This document shows, piece after piece, positions 20,835-21,667 of a DNA stretch of 21,667 bases. Within the stretch, counting starts at the first letter, position 1. Each line of letters starts with the position of its first letter. The translations under genes were made by a program, and so were the position numbers. The DNA is from Burkholderiales bacterium (GTDB lineage: Bacteria; Pseudomonadota; Gammaproteobacteria; Burkholderiales; Burkholderiaceae_C): positions 1 to 21,667 of the forward strand of contig SXSX01000211.1 of the NCBI GenBank assembly GCA_005793295.1, read 5' to 3'. The notes below the pieces were generated by a model, which saw only the letters and a list, made by a program, of their open reading frames with translations, was not told the origin of the DNA and did no database searches.

Positions 20835-21262
20835 GCGCTATGAAAAATAAAACTATCGCGGTTTGGCTTACTCTCATCACTGGCCCCATAGGTTTGCAAA
20901 GGGTCTATCTCACAGGACGTTTTGACACTTGGAGTTGGCTTGCGCTCGGACCCAGCATGGCGGGAGCTTATGGGGTCATGCGTGCAAGAACGATAGGACT
21001 GGACGACCAACTCAGCTGGCAGCTGATCCCATTCCTGGGTTTTTGCATTGCTGCCTGCGCCCTCGCGGCGATTGTTTATGGTTTAACAGACGCTCAGCGG
21101 TGGAATCAAAAATTCAATCCTTTGGCAGATGAGACAGATGCGGCAGGCCAAACCCACTGGCTCACCGTGATAGGACTTGCTAGCTCGCTGTTTATTGGAA
21201 CCACATCGCTCATGGCCACCTTGGCTTTTAGTTTTCAACGCTATTTTGAAATGAGCACCTAA
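20831..21262 (+). CDS. small TM2/NINE-type membrane protein
   Basis: The 143-residue protein begins with a hydrophobic helix containing TLITGPIGLQRVYL, followed by about three more (near residues 32-50, 63-84 and 113-138), and a FQRYFE C-terminal segment. The glycine, helix-breaker and the RVYL segment resemble TM2-domain proteins; similar unnamed proteins occur in Comamonadaceae. No function is known to me. It starts at ATG 20831, overlapping the acetyltransferase stop (ATGA), so translation is probably coupled. An ATG 9 bases later is also possible. It ends just before the acnB terminator. Confidence 0.72.
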   Translation: MSAMKNKTIAVWLTLITGPIGLQRVYLTGRFDTWSWLALGPSMAGAYGVMRARTIGLDDQLSWQLIPFLGFCIAACALAAIVYGLTDAQRWNQKFNPLADETDAAGQTHWLTVIGLASSLFIGTTSLMATLAFSFQRYFEMST

Positions 21263-21299
21263 AAAAATAGCCTCTAAGTTTTTTTACCCAGAGGCTATT
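21261..21299 (-). terminator. intrinsic terminator of acnB
   Basis: On the minus strand AATAGCCTCT (21299-21290), a 14-base loop and AGAGGCTATT (21275-21266) form a 10-bp perfect stem, followed by a run of seven Ts (21267-21261, partly in the stem). It lies 22 bases past the acnB stop. On the plus strand no T-tract follows the stem, so it is directed to acnB. Confidence 0.88.
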
Positions 21300-21321
21300 A
21301 ATGAGTCAGACAACTGCCTGC

Positions 21322-21667
21322 TTAGGCCGTTACGCCCTTCGCGTTCTCCACGTACTCTTCAATCTGGTTAAAGTTCAAGTACTTGTAGATCGCCGCGCCG
21401 TCCTTGTTCACTACGCCCATGGCTTCGTGGTACTCGGCCACGGTGGGGATGTGGCCCAACTTGGAAGCGATGGCCGCCAACTCAGCAGAAGCTAAAAACA
21501 CCTGGGTATTCTTGCCCAAGCGGTTAGGGAAGTTACGCGTGCTGGTGGAGACCACGGTAGCACCTTCACGCACTTGCGCTTGGTTGCCCATACACAGCGA
21601 ACATCCCGGCATTTCGGTACGCGCACCGGCAGCACCAAAGTTAGCGTAATGGCCTTCCTTGATCAAC
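21322..21667 (-). CDS. acnB: aconitate hydratase B, C-terminal part (5' part outside window)
   Basis: About 115 residues are present, running off the right edge. They match the C-terminus of AcnB: the iron-sulfur ligands in PGCSLCMGNQ (two of the three cysteines), then TVVSTSTRNFPNRLG and FLASAELAAIASKLG, and the YKYLNFNQIEEY tail. AcnB interconverts citrate and isocitrate in the TCA cycle and can act as an RNA-binding apo-protein. The TTG near 21666 is internal, not a start. An intrinsic terminator follows the stop. Confidence 0.96.
   Translation of the reverse strand, partial: LIKEGHYANFGAAGARTEMPGCSLCMGNQAQVREGATVVSTSTRNFPNRLGKNTQVFLASAELAAIASKLGHIPTVAEYHEAMGVVNKDGAAIYKYLNFNQIEEYVENAKGVTA

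Noticed and set aside
1..21667. tRNA genes, CRISPR arrays, insertion sequences, phage or defence genes
   Set aside because: None seen on reading both strands; gaps are short and all long frames match housekeeping or membrane families.

Overview
This window is a compact, chromosomal housekeeping segment of a betaproteobacterium. The gene set and order (polA next to thrB, a BPSS1780-type membrane protein and uvrD; orn divergent from an M48 protease followed by a pterin dehydratase and rsgA; a CobD/CbiB-like protein beside a CoA-pyrophosphatase-type Nudix protein; rpsP-rimM-trmD-rplS; acnB) points to Burkholderiales. Protein similarity as I recognise it points to Comamonadaceae, perhaps a freshwater lineage with moderate G+C (roughly half by eye, not computed). 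I see no tRNA, rRNA, insertion sequence, phage, CRISPR or defence genes, and no sign of recent transfer.

Layout. Positions 2-1260 hold the end of an EamA-type transporter followed by sseA. A minus-strand pair, polA then a ZIP metal transporter, occupies 4897-1301. thrB and a membrane protein (4995-6775, coupled by an ATGA overlap) run divergently from polA and converge on uvrD (9105-6793). guaC and a 3-hydroxyisobutyrate-dehydrogenase-like gene (9256-11113) run divergently from uvrD and converge on a DEAD-box RNA helicase (12922-11123). A 260-nt structured gap precedes orn (13749-13183). Divergent from orn is an M48 peptidase / phhB / rsgA cluster (13787-16362), which meets the CobD/CbiB-like gene at a shared CTAG.

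The ribosome-maturation operon rpsP-rimM-trmD-rplS reads leftward from 20181 to 18049 and ends in a clear intrinsic terminator. Beyond it lie the Nudix gene and the CobD/CbiB-like gene. Divergent from rpsP is a GNAT acetyltransferase coupled to a small membrane protein. The window closes with an intrinsic terminator and the 3' end of acnB.

Most genes serve core functions: replication and repair (polA, uvrD), RNA turnover and remodelling (orn, helicase), ribosome assembly (rpsP, rimM, trmD, rplS, rsgA), threonine synthesis (thrB), purine salvage (guaC), sulfur transfer (sseA) and the TCA cycle (acnB). I did not find an undescribed multi-gene system. The items most worth a second look are regulatory or architectural: a helicase terminator encoded inside the convergent gene, overlapping -10 boxes between rpsP and the acetyltransferase, hairpins at the boundaries where expression in the rpsP operon should change, a probable leaderless uvrD, and a ZIP transporter with altered metal-site residues. 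No gene-free stretch exceeds 300 bases; the longest is 12923-13182, described below.
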